From contig JADGQU010000092.1 in NCBI GenBank assembly GCA_017881545.1, positions 1 to 8,109 of the forward strand: DNA of 8,109 nt, in the 5' to 3' direction. Position numbers and translations under genes: made by a program. Below the pieces are notes generated by a model. That model worked only from the letters and a program-made list of their open reading frames with translations, did no database searches and was not told the DNA's origin. Positions 1 to 5,394 of the stretch are shown one piece after another. Every line of letters starts with the position of its first letter. The stretch's first letter is position 1. This DNA is from Gemmatimonadaceae bacterium. Lineage in GTDB: Bacteria; Gemmatimonadota; Gemmatimonadetes; Gemmatimonadales; Gemmatimonadaceae.

Positions 1-127
1 CCCCGATCTCTTCCTTGGGCTTTAACGCCATGACGACGAGCTGGCAGTTCTTTGCCGTGTAGAGCACCCGGCGAAACTCGTCATTCTTGACGGCGAGACC
101 CTCGATGTCTTTCACAAAGCCTTTCAT
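1..127 (-). CDS. Cupin-domain protein, N-terminal part (cut by window start)
   Basis: The gene reads leftwards from ATG at 127 and gives 42 codons before the window ends. The visible protein begins MKGFVKDIEGLAVKND and continues through EFRRVLYTAKNCQLVVMALK to PKEEIG. The pattern YTaKncQLVVMaLkPkEEIG matches the first beta strands of small single-domain cupins (cupin_2 type, usually about 110-120 aa), whose metal-binding histidines would lie just beyond the visible part. The start is well supported by GGAGGAGT five bases upstream. The gene lies 45 nt downstream of the cytochrome gene on the same strand, so co-transcription is likely. Substrate and role cannot be told: members range from metal-binding enzymes to sugar or small-molecule binders. 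The cupin call is fairly firm; the function is unknown. Confidence 0.75.
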   Translation of the reverse strand, partial: MKGFVKDIEGLAVKNDEFRRVLYTAKNCQLVVMALKPKEEIG

Positions 128-132
128 AAACG

Positions 133-140
133 ACTCCTCC
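133..140 (-). promoter_or_regulatory. Shine-Dalgarno of the cupin gene
   Basis: On the minus strand the sequence is GGAGGAGT, five bases before the ATG at 127. This is a near-consensus ribosome binding site and fixes the cupin start. It lies in the 45-nt gap after the cytochrome stop codon, so the cupin can be translated independently from a shared mRNA. A short GC inverted repeat (CCGCC 156-160, GGCGG 167-171) lies close to the cytochrome stop but has no T-run, so it is not a convincing terminator. Confidence 0.8.
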
Positions 141-172
141 CCGAGTAATCGGCTTCCGCCTTAGCTGGCGGC

Positions 173-1537
173 CTACAGCACCCGCATGAAGGCCACCAGG
201 TCCTTCTTCTCCTGTTCATTCAGTTTCAATTCCAGGACGAGGTTAAAGAATTCCACCGCGTCGTCCAGCGTCATCAGGCGGTCGTCGTGCAGGTACGGTG
301 GCGAGTCCTTGATACCGCGAAGCGGGAAGGTCTTGATCGGGCCGTCGGCCGACGCCGTGCGACCGTTAATCGTGACCTCCTTGAAGAAGCGCTCCACCTT
401 CAGGTTGTGCATGGTGTTGTCGGTGTAATACGGCGGGGCGTGGCAGCTCGCGCACTGTCCCTTCCCGGAAAAGATTCCCTGACCACGCATCTCGCTCTCG
501 CTGGCTTTGGCAGGATCGAGCTTGCCGAAGACGTTGAGCTTCGGCGCGGGCGGGAAGTCGAGCAACGCCTGGAACTCCGCCATGAAGTGCACCTGGCTTC
601 CGCGTTCGAGGACGTTGGTGCCTTTACGCGCCGCGTCGGCCGGGATGCCGTCGAAGTAGGCGGCTCGCTGCTCGAACTCGGTGAAGTCCTCCACGGTCTT
701 CATCGCCCGTTGCGAACCGAACAGGCGCTGAACATTCAGGCCCCGCAGCGATGGCGTATCGACCCGATGGCGAAGCTCGTTGGGCCGAATGTCGCCAGCC
801 GTGTGGGTGGAGGCGTTGGTATGGCCGTTGGCGTGACAGTCGAAGCAGGCGACGCCCTGAGAGGCCTTCAAGCTGCGGCGGTCTTCGATGGCGTTGAACT
901 GTTGCTGGGGAAACGGGGTGACCAGCAACCGCAATCCTTCGAGCTGCTTGGGATTGAGGATGTCCTTGAACACGTCGTTGAAGTTGCTGAGCGTCACCAG
1001 TTTCCCTTGCGAAACGTCGCCCAGATCCGGCCGCGTCGTCAGATAGATCGGTGCCGGGAACTCGGGCAGGAGGTGATCCGGCAAGTCGAAGTCGAGGTCG
1101 AAACGGGTTAGATCACGATCGGTCTGCTTCTTCGTTTCCTCGATGAGGAATTTCGGGAAGATCATGCCGCCCGCTTCGTGGTGGGGATGTGGTAACGGCA
1201 GAAAGCCGGCCGGCCAGAGCTGCTTTTCCTTAACTTCCTCCGGCGACAAGGCGGCGAGTTTCTCCCAGGTCATGCCCTCGGGCAACTTGACGCGCACGCC
1301 GTCTTGCACCGGCTTGCCGCGCGACATGGCCGTTCCCTTGGCCGGCCGGTCAGCGAGGTCGTAGCGCGCCGCGAGCAAATCCTGTTGGCGCTTCGCGAAC
1401 ATCGGTTTCTCCGCTTGAAGGCGTTTTACCAGGGTGGGGAAGTCTTCAGCGACGACCGAAGGTGCCTGCGCCAAGCAGACAACCGCCGTGATGGGCAACG
1501 CGGCCAGGAACCATCCCATTCGAGACCAAACTGACAT
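173..1537 (-). CDS. Exported diheme cytochrome c, CCP/MauG superfamily
   Basis: A 454-aa periplasmic c-type cytochrome. Residues 1-30 form a Sec signal peptide (basic start, hydrophobic 8-24, likely cleavage after PSVVA before EDF). Two heme-attachment motifs are present: CFDCH at 231-235 and CASCH at 362-366. The region between them has RVDTPSLRGLN and a conserved DFTEFEQRAAYFDG stretch. After the second heme comes DNTMHNL (Met376 is a possible axial ligand), then GPIKTFPLRGIKDSPPYLHD, the typical C-terminal signature of bacterial diheme cytochrome c peroxidases and MauG-like proteins. Closely similar proteins are, from memory, often misleadingly annotated 'cytochrome B6'; there is no b6 fold here. 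Family members reduce peroxide or oxidise substrates using two hemes; the actual substrate is not known. The protein is longer than classical CcpA (about 330-350 aa) because of a roughly 200-residue N-terminal extension before the first heme. It is the first gene of a probable operon with the cupin gene. The start is supported by a signal peptide and AAGGAG. Confidence 0.88.
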   Translation of the reverse strand: MSVWSRMGWFLAALPITAVVCLAQAPSVVAEDFPTLVKRLQAEKPMFAKRQQDLLAARYDLADRPAKGTAMSRGKPVQDGVRVKLPEGMTWEKLAALSPEEVKEKQLWPAGFLPLPHPHHEAGGMIFPKFLIEETKKQTDRDLTRFDLDFDLPDHLLPEFPAPIYLTTRPDLGDVSQGKLVTLSNFNDVFKDILNPKQLEGLRLLVTPFPQQQFNAIEDRRSLKASQGVACFDCHANGHTNASTHTAGDIRPNELRHRVDTPSLRGLNVQRLFGSQRAMKTVEDFTEFEQRAAYFDGIPADAARKGTNVLERGSQVHFMAEFQALLDFPPAPKLNVFGKLDPAKASESEMRGQGIFSGKGQCASCHAPPYYTDNTMHNLKVERFFKEVTINGRTASADGPIKTFPLRGIKDSPPYLHDDRLMTLDDAVEFFNLVLELKLNEQEKKDLVAFMRVL

Positions 1538-1543
1538 GGCGGA

Positions 1544-1549
1544 CTCCTT
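1544..1549 (-). promoter_or_regulatory. Shine-Dalgarno of the diheme cytochrome gene
   Basis: AAGGAG on the minus strand, six bases before the ATG at 1537. It supports that start, which also gives a complete signal peptide. I could not pick a convincing -35/-10 pair upstream. Confidence 0.75.
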
Positions 1550-1917
1550 CTCAATTGTGTCGAAGTAACGAAACTCTCAATGTTACACCCGCGTTCGTGG
1601 GCGGCGGAATCGGGGAAATCGACCCTCGATTGTGGTGAGTTCCCTGACTGGCAGCGGCACCCGGCCCAGGCAAAGTTGGTTGCATTCGCAAAGGGGCCAC
1701 TGGTGAATACGCGCCCGTGAAGAACCGCCCGGCCTTAAATCCAAAGTCCAAATGCCATTGCGCCACAAAACAGCGTCAATGACGCGCCGCTACAAGACAA
1801 CGAAGGATAAGGGGGAAGTCGCGGCGCAGTCGGTGAGGTTCTCTTGAGAGCCCGCTCCGCTCACCAACCGCATAGATAGCCGCACAGGGGGGTTCCCCAC
1901 TGCGAGCCTAAGGTTAA
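1550..1917. other. Intergenic stretch without a convincing gene
   Basis: About 370 bp lie between the start of the cytochrome gene and the 3' end of tRNA-Lys. Short open frames exist (for example minus strand 1551-1766), but they lack a ribosome site and any recognisable protein character. The stretch should hold the cytochrome promoter and the 3' trailer of the tRNA transcript. Small hairpins are visible: 1837-1852 (GGTTCT / GAGAGCC-type arms, tight loop) and 1882-1903 (GCA..GGGG, loop GGTT, CCCC..TGC with two mismatched pairs). Neither is followed by a T-run on either strand, so I do not call a rho-independent terminator. Confidence 0.6.
1773..1785. repeat. Perfect inverted repeat GCGTCA-A-TGACGC upstream of the cytochrome gene
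   Basis: Six-base arms GCGTCA and TGACGC are separated by a single A. Such a short, nearly loopless dyad suits a dimeric regulator rather than an RNA hairpin. It lies about 235 bp upstream of the cytochrome start and about 130 bp from the tRNA 3' end. On the minus strand it includes TTGACG, which resembles a -35 element, but no good -10 follows at the right distance. It may be chance in GC-rich DNA. Confidence 0.3.
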
Positions 1918-1990
<73 letters not shown>

Positions 1991-2045
1991 AGGATTACTG
2001 AAAGTTCACACTGCTAAACGACTTAGACAACCCGCGCGAATCTCG

Positions 2046-3938
2046 TCACTGGGGATCGCTCCAGCGCACCGTGAAGTGCCAGGCGCGGGTCGCGTGCGGG
2101 TACCGCGTCTCGAGCGCCGCTTTCATTAGAGAGTCAGGACGTCCGGAGAAGATCCACCAATTATTGATTGCGACCACGGTCACTTGATGCGTGTCCAGGG
2201 CTGCGAGGATGCGTTCCGTGCGATGGGGCGCGGCGTCAAAAAACTCGTACATCGTCCGCGTCGGATTGCGAAGGCCCGTGAGGAAGTACGCCTCCGGCGC
2301 GTCGGGCGTGGCGTACATGTACTCGCTGCGCGCGTGCGTCCGCATCAAACGGACGAACTCCTCCACTTCCACGCTGTCCTGCGGCGATACCCGAATCCCC
2401 CCGCGATCGATCGCCAACAGCGCGGTCGTCCGCACCGCGACGTGCTTCAGCGCAAAGGCGAGGTAGACAACAGCAAGCACGCCGGCGATCCGACGATCAA
2501 CGGCGATTCCGCTCGCCACCATCACCGCCACGCCGGCCAGCGCGAGCAGCGGCGCGATGTAATGGAAGTAGAGGTCGTTCGAGAACGGAAAGGCGAGGAG
2601 TGCGCTGAACGCCGCGACCGAAACGACCGCGAACGTTGCGGCCAACTGTGCGCGCGGAAGTCCACGCGCGCGTCCCGTCGCCACCAGCCAGGCAAAGGAG
2701 CCCACCACGAGCGGCATCATCTTCGAGAGCGAGCCGACCATCCGTTCATAGACCTGGCCCCCGCCACCGACCCCGCCGGGACCCTCGAGCCGAACGCCGT
2801 GGATCAAGATCCAAACACCGGCTGCGGCGAGGAGAATCGCGAGGATCGCAGCCAACCAACGCTGACGGATGCGCGCGCCCGCAATCACGATTCCCATCAA
2901 CAGCACCGCGTACCGGAACGGCGTCACCAGTGGCGCGCGGCTCGCGAAGTTGACGCGAAGCTGTGGAAGAACGAACACGCCTTGAATGAGATTCGAGATC
3001 GCCCCAGTCGCGGCAAAGTACGCCACGAGCGGCCCCACGCCGACGAGCACACCGAGGCCGACGGCCAGCGTGGGCCGCCAGAGATCACGCCACTTCGCGG
3101 TGCGTGAATCAAACACGATGACGCCAAGCGAGGCGCAGATCATCGCGGGCGGGGCGAAGAGAAAGAGCCAGCTTCCCTCCGACCAGCCCCGCGGCGCAAG
3201 GAGTATGTAGACGGCGACCACAAAGGCAAAGGCCGCGGCGAATCCTATCGACGGGCCGAAGCTCTTTCCGTCATTTCCGGCACTCCGCGCATCGTCGATC
3301 GACGCACCGTCGAGCCGCGCATCGCTCGTCGCCACCAGGTACGCGCGCATCACCACGATGAGAAGCAGGGGCGCGAGAAAGAACAGCCCCGAGATCTTGG
3401 CGAGCATCGAAAGCCCCGCGCAGACGCCGGCGACGAACGCCCACCGATATTGCGAGGTATCGAGGAACCTGAGGATCGCCCAGAGTCCCACCGTCGCGAA
3501 GAAGAGGTTGTACCACGACGGCATCGGCGCCGGGTACGCCGGCAGACTCCACGCCACGGCCAGTATCGTCAGCGCGGCCGCGACGAGCGGAGAGACAAAT
3601 CGTCGCGCGATTAGCCAGACGAACGGAATCCAGAGGACCACCGCGCCCAGGAGCACAGTCCGCAGCGACGACATCTTCGTTCCGAGCACGGCGAAGGCCG
3701 CGCCGTGCAGAGCCGTCAGTCCACCCGTGTAAAGCTCATCGAAGTCGCGGTGTGGGACTTCACCGCCGAGGAATCGCTCGGCGGTCTGCCCGAGCAGCCC
3801 TTCGTCCGGCGGGCCCCACCCGCGATAGATCCGATCGCTGATGAACCAGGCGGAGGCCGCCCAGACCAGAACGAAGAGAATCGCCCTGGCGGGCCGCGAC
3901 GCGAAGAGTTGACCGTTCACTTTGGTCCCGCTCACCAT
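2046..3938 (-). CDS. Multi-pass membrane glycosyltransferase-like protein (GT-C fold, PMT/ArnT-like)
   Basis: A 630-aa polytopic inner-membrane protein. It begins with a short cytoplasmic tail and a first membrane helix (about 18-35). The first periplasmic loop contains PDEG (44-47), an aromatic/acidic HRDFDELYTGG stretch (63-73) and an amphipathic helix. An acidic residue in this loop followed by such a pattern is typical of GT-C enzymes that use polyprenyl-phosphate sugars (PMT_2, ArnT-like, DUF2029-like groups). About ten further hydrophobic segments follow (roughly 96-113, 117-135, 143-157, 167-199, 230-248, 256-275, 289-310, 342-356, 361-380, 408-421, 433-451, 458-480, 486-500). A polar insert at 203-229 and a glycine-rich loop at 386-394 interrupt them. 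Residues about 510-630 form a soluble C-terminal domain, probably periplasmic. Donor and acceptor are unknown; cell-envelope or exopolysaccharide glycosylation is an inference. No clear Shine-Dalgarno precedes ATG 3938, although GTG as codon 2 is an alternative start. No neighbouring sugar genes are present. Confidence 0.72.
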   Translation of the reverse strand: MVSGTKVNGQLFASRPARAILFVLVWAASAWFISDRIYRGWGPPDEGLLGQTAERFLGGEVPHRDFDELYTGGLTALHGAAFAVLGTKMSSLRTVLLGAVVLWIPFVWLIARRFVSPLVAAALTILAVAWSLPAYPAPMPSWYNLFFATVGLWAILRFLDTSQYRWAFVAGVCAGLSMLAKISGLFFLAPLLLIVVMRAYLVATSDARLDGASIDDARSAGNDGKSFGPSIGFAAAFAFVVAVYILLAPRGWSEGSWLFLFAPPAMICASLGVIVFDSRTAKWRDLWRPTLAVGLGVLVGVGPLVAYFAATGAISNLIQGVFVLPQLRVNFASRAPLVTPFRYAVLLMGIVIAGARIRQRWLAAILAILLAAAGVWILIHGVRLEGPGGVGGGGQVYERMVGSLSKMMPLVVGSFAWLVATGRARGLPRAQLAATFAVVSVAAFSALLAFPFSNDLYFHYIAPLLALAGVAVMVASGIAVDRRIAGVLAVVYLAFALKHVAVRTTALLAIDRGGIRVSPQDSVEVEEFVRLMRTHARSEYMYATPDAPEAYFLTGLRNPTRTMYEFFDAAPHRTERILAALDTHQVTVVAINNWWIFSGRPDSLMKAALETRYPHATRAWHFTVRWSDPQ

Positions 3939-3974
3939 CGACTACAATCGAAGAACATCACGACGAGCCTGAGT

Positions 3975-4015
3975 CGGATTGACAGTCCATTGCTCTACAA
4001 CTGAGTTACCGGGTC
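3975..4015 (-). pseudogene. Degenerate tRNA-Lys 5' half (tRNA remnant)
   Basis: On the minus strand this reads as acceptor 5' strand GACCCGG, then TA, a D arm and an anticodon arm ending in CAATCCG. Hand alignment with the intact tRNA-Lys (1949-1990) gives 36 identities over 42 columns: five substitutions and one deleted base. The changes disable it. D-stem position 10 is now A opposite C, one of the two D-loop G residues is lost, the anticodon loop reads CTGTCAA (GTC instead of TTT), and the anticodon stem is weakened. No T arm or 3' acceptor strand follows in 3939-3974. It lies 36 bp upstream of the glycosyltransferase start, in the same orientation as the intact tRNA. It could be a broken paralogous tRNA, or the far-side copy left by a duplication or integration. 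Confidence 0.72.
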
Positions 4016-4078
4016 TTGACGGCCTTCAAGATACAACGGCGGGCGCGTCGAGTCAGCCGTTCGCGCGTTTCGACGGCG

Positions 4079-4100
4079 GTCACTGGGACGCGTCCGTGAC
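4079..4100. promoter_or_regulatory. 22-nt inverted repeat, candidate operator
   Basis: The left arm is GTCAC, then a two-base TG bulge, then the perfect palindrome GGACGCGTCC (4086-4095), then the right arm GTGAC. All ten paired positions match. It lies in the divergent region between the glycosyltransferase (start 3938) and the first histidine kinase (start 4221). That is a suitable place for a repressor or activator site, or for a hairpin in a 5' leader. A weaker pair CGTCGA (4046-4051) / TCGACG (4070-4075) lies just to its left. The rest of the 282-bp region holds only the tRNA remnant; I see no clear promoter hexamers. Confidence 0.4.
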
Positions 4101-4220
4101 GATATCACAAATCTGCGTTAACCTCTGCTGGAGGGCATCGCGGCGGTCAGATCGAGTCTGGAGGTGGCTCCGCACGGTCGAGAATCGTCACCCGAATAAC
4201 CCTGAAAAGCGGGCGCGAAA

Positions 4221-5231
4221 ATGCCTTTTACGTTCGCCAGTGTCAACGCGGTAATTCGCGCTGTGAGGATGTCTCGCCACCGCGAGGTGGCGGCTGCGCG
4301 CATGGCAGCACTCGAAGAGAGCAATCACCTCCTTCAGGCCCAGGCCCGTCAGCTCGAGCACCAGACGAACGAAGCCCGCGAACTGGCCCATGAGCTCGCG
4401 CTGACCAACGAGGAATTGCGCGCTGTGATCAGCGAGGCCAAGAAGGCGTGGGCCGCCGCCGACTCCGCCAACCGCTCGAAGGCCGAGTTCCTCACGGTGA
4501 TGAGTCACGAGCTGCGGACTCCGCTCAACTCGATCGGCGGCTATGTGGATCTGCTGGAGATGGAGCTGCGCGGACCGCTCACGGACGCCCAGAAATCCGA
4601 CCTCGGGCGGATAAAACGCGGTCAGCTGCATCTCCTGGGCATCATCAACGACATCCTGAACTTCACGCGGCTCGAAGTCACCGAGGTGAAGTACGACATA
4701 GTCGATGTGCCGCTCCGCGCGCTGATCGCCGACCTCGACGCAGTGGTGAGCTCGCTCGCTCGCGCCAAGTCCCTTACCTACCATTGCGAGGCGCCCGCCG
4801 GCCACGTGTACGCGCGCACCGATCCCGACAAGCTTCGCCAGATCATGATCAACCTCGTCTCCAACGCGATGAAATTCACGGCGACAGGGGGACGCATCAG
4901 GGTTTCGTGCACACTGAAGAACAAATCAATTTCGATCCACGTCGAAGACAACGGACCGGGAATTCCTGACGACAAGCGCGAGATCGTCTTCGAGCCATTC
5001 GTGCAACTCGATCGCGGGCTGACCCGGACCAACGACGGCACGGGCCTGGGCCTGGCAATCAGCCGCGGCCTGGCGCGGGGAATGGGCGGCGATATCGAGC
5101 TGCGAAGCGATGTCGGCGTTGGATCGGTCTTCACTGTGACGATCCCCCTTGCCCCAACTCGTACCCTGTCGGACAAAGGTTCAATTATTCCGATACACGC
5201 CGACCGGAGCGAAGCGACCGGAATGGTCTGA
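4221..5231 (+). CDS. Sensor-less histidine kinase (coiled coil-HisKA-HATPase_c)
   Basis: A 336-aa cytoplasmic kinase with the catalytic parts complete. Residues about 25-85 form a heptad-rich coiled coil (LEESNHLLQAQARQLEHQ and on). HisKA covers about 86-155 with the H-box MSHELRTPLNSIGGY (phospho-acceptor His96). HATPase_c covers about 200-312, with N-box NLVSNAMKF (Asn211, Asn215), G1 DNGPGIP (243-249), F-box FEPF (257-260) and G2 GTGLGLAI (273-280). There is no PAS, GAF, HAMP or transmembrane segment, so the signal must come from a partner or from the coiled coil. An in-frame TGA at 4203-4205 rules out a longer N-terminus. ATG 4221 has no good Shine-Dalgarno and ATG 4269 (Met17, MSRHREV) is a real alternative. 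The residues after 312 look like a disordered tail. The gene is followed after 163 bp by a hybrid kinase on the same strand; no response regulator gene is visible. It autophosphorylates on His and passes phosphate to an unknown receiver. Confidence 0.9.
   Translation: MPFTFASVNAVIRAVRMSRHREVAAARMAALEESNHLLQAQARQLEHQTNEARELAHELALTNEELRAVISEAKKAWAAADSANRSKAEFLTVMSHELRTPLNSIGGYVDLLEMELRGPLTDAQKSDLGRIKRGQLHLLGIINDILNFTRLEVTEVKYDIVDVPLRALIADLDAVVSSLARAKSLTYHCEAPAGHVYARTDPDKLRQIMINLVSNAMKFTATGGRIRVSCTLKNKSISIHVEDNGPGIPDDKREIVFEPFVQLDRGLTRTNDGTGLGLAISRGLARGMGGDIELRSDVGVGSVFTVTIPLAPTRTLSDKGSIIPIHADRSEATGMV
4275..4292 (+). repeat. GNRA-capped hairpin inside the kinase start region
   Basis: CGCCACC (4275-4281) pairs perfectly with GGTGGCG (4286-4292) around a GCGA loop, which is of the stable GNRA class. 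It begins four bases after the alternative start ATG 4269. As RNA it could modulate initiation, or it could be a by-product of coding GC-rich residues (R-H-R-E-V-A). The structure is visible in the sequence; a function is not shown. Confidence 0.35.
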
Positions 5232-5369
5232 TCTTCGCCTGCTCCCTTCTGGGTTCCGATGAGTATGAAGAGTAGAAGAGCGGCTTAACGCCACGGCGCG
5301 CTCTGCTCGGGCGATCACGACGGATCTTGCTGTGATTCTTGCAGTAATGGCCCCTTGAAACTGTTGTCC

Positions 5370-5387
5370 GCAGCAGCGCCTTGCTGC
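5370..5387 (+). promoter_or_regulatory. Hairpin just upstream of the hybrid-kinase GTG start
   Basis: GCAGCA (5370-5375) and TGCTGC (5382-5387) form a six-base-pair stem with a six-base loop, ending seven bases before the preferred GTG start at 5395. It occupies the position where a Shine-Dalgarno would be expected, and none is recognisable there. It may limit translation, or it may be chance. The remaining gap between the two kinases (5232-5394) shows neither a T-run terminator nor a clear promoter. Confidence 0.3.
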
Positions 5388-5394
5388 TCCAGTC

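Noticed and set aside
287..1111. Long plus-strand open frame opposite the diheme cytochrome gene
   Set aside because: The minus-strand frame has a signal peptide, two CxxCH motifs and a family signature. The opposite frame is Arg/Val/Glu-rich without recognisable domains, as expected of an antisense shadow in GC-rich DNA.
1551..1766. Short minus-strand open frames in the gap before the cytochrome gene
   Set aside because: Two overlapping frames compete, and both are Pro/Arg/Gly-rich. There is no Shine-Dalgarno and no recognisable family, so I treat the stretch as intergenic.
1837..1903. Possible rho-independent terminators after the tRNA or between genes
   Set aside because: Both hairpins (1837-1852 and 1882-1903) lack a downstream T-run on either strand, and one needs mismatches or a very tight loop.
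2184..3107. 307-codon plus-strand open frame inside the glycosyltransferase gene
   Set aside because: It is extremely rich in Arg, His and Glu, with no hydrophobic core or motif. It mirrors the codon structure of the membrane-protein gene on the other strand.
3975..4015. Functional tRNA-Asp, suggested by the GTC in the anticodon loop
   Set aside because: The D stem has an A-C mismatch, a D-loop G is missing, and no T arm or 3' acceptor strand follows; the body is closest to the neighbouring tRNA-Lys.
3979..4254. Plus-strand 91-codon open frame covering the tRNA remnant and the dyad
   Set aside because: It starts within the tRNA-derived sequence, ends inside the kinase start in another frame, and has no protein character. 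It also does not look like a frameshifted N-terminus of the kinase.
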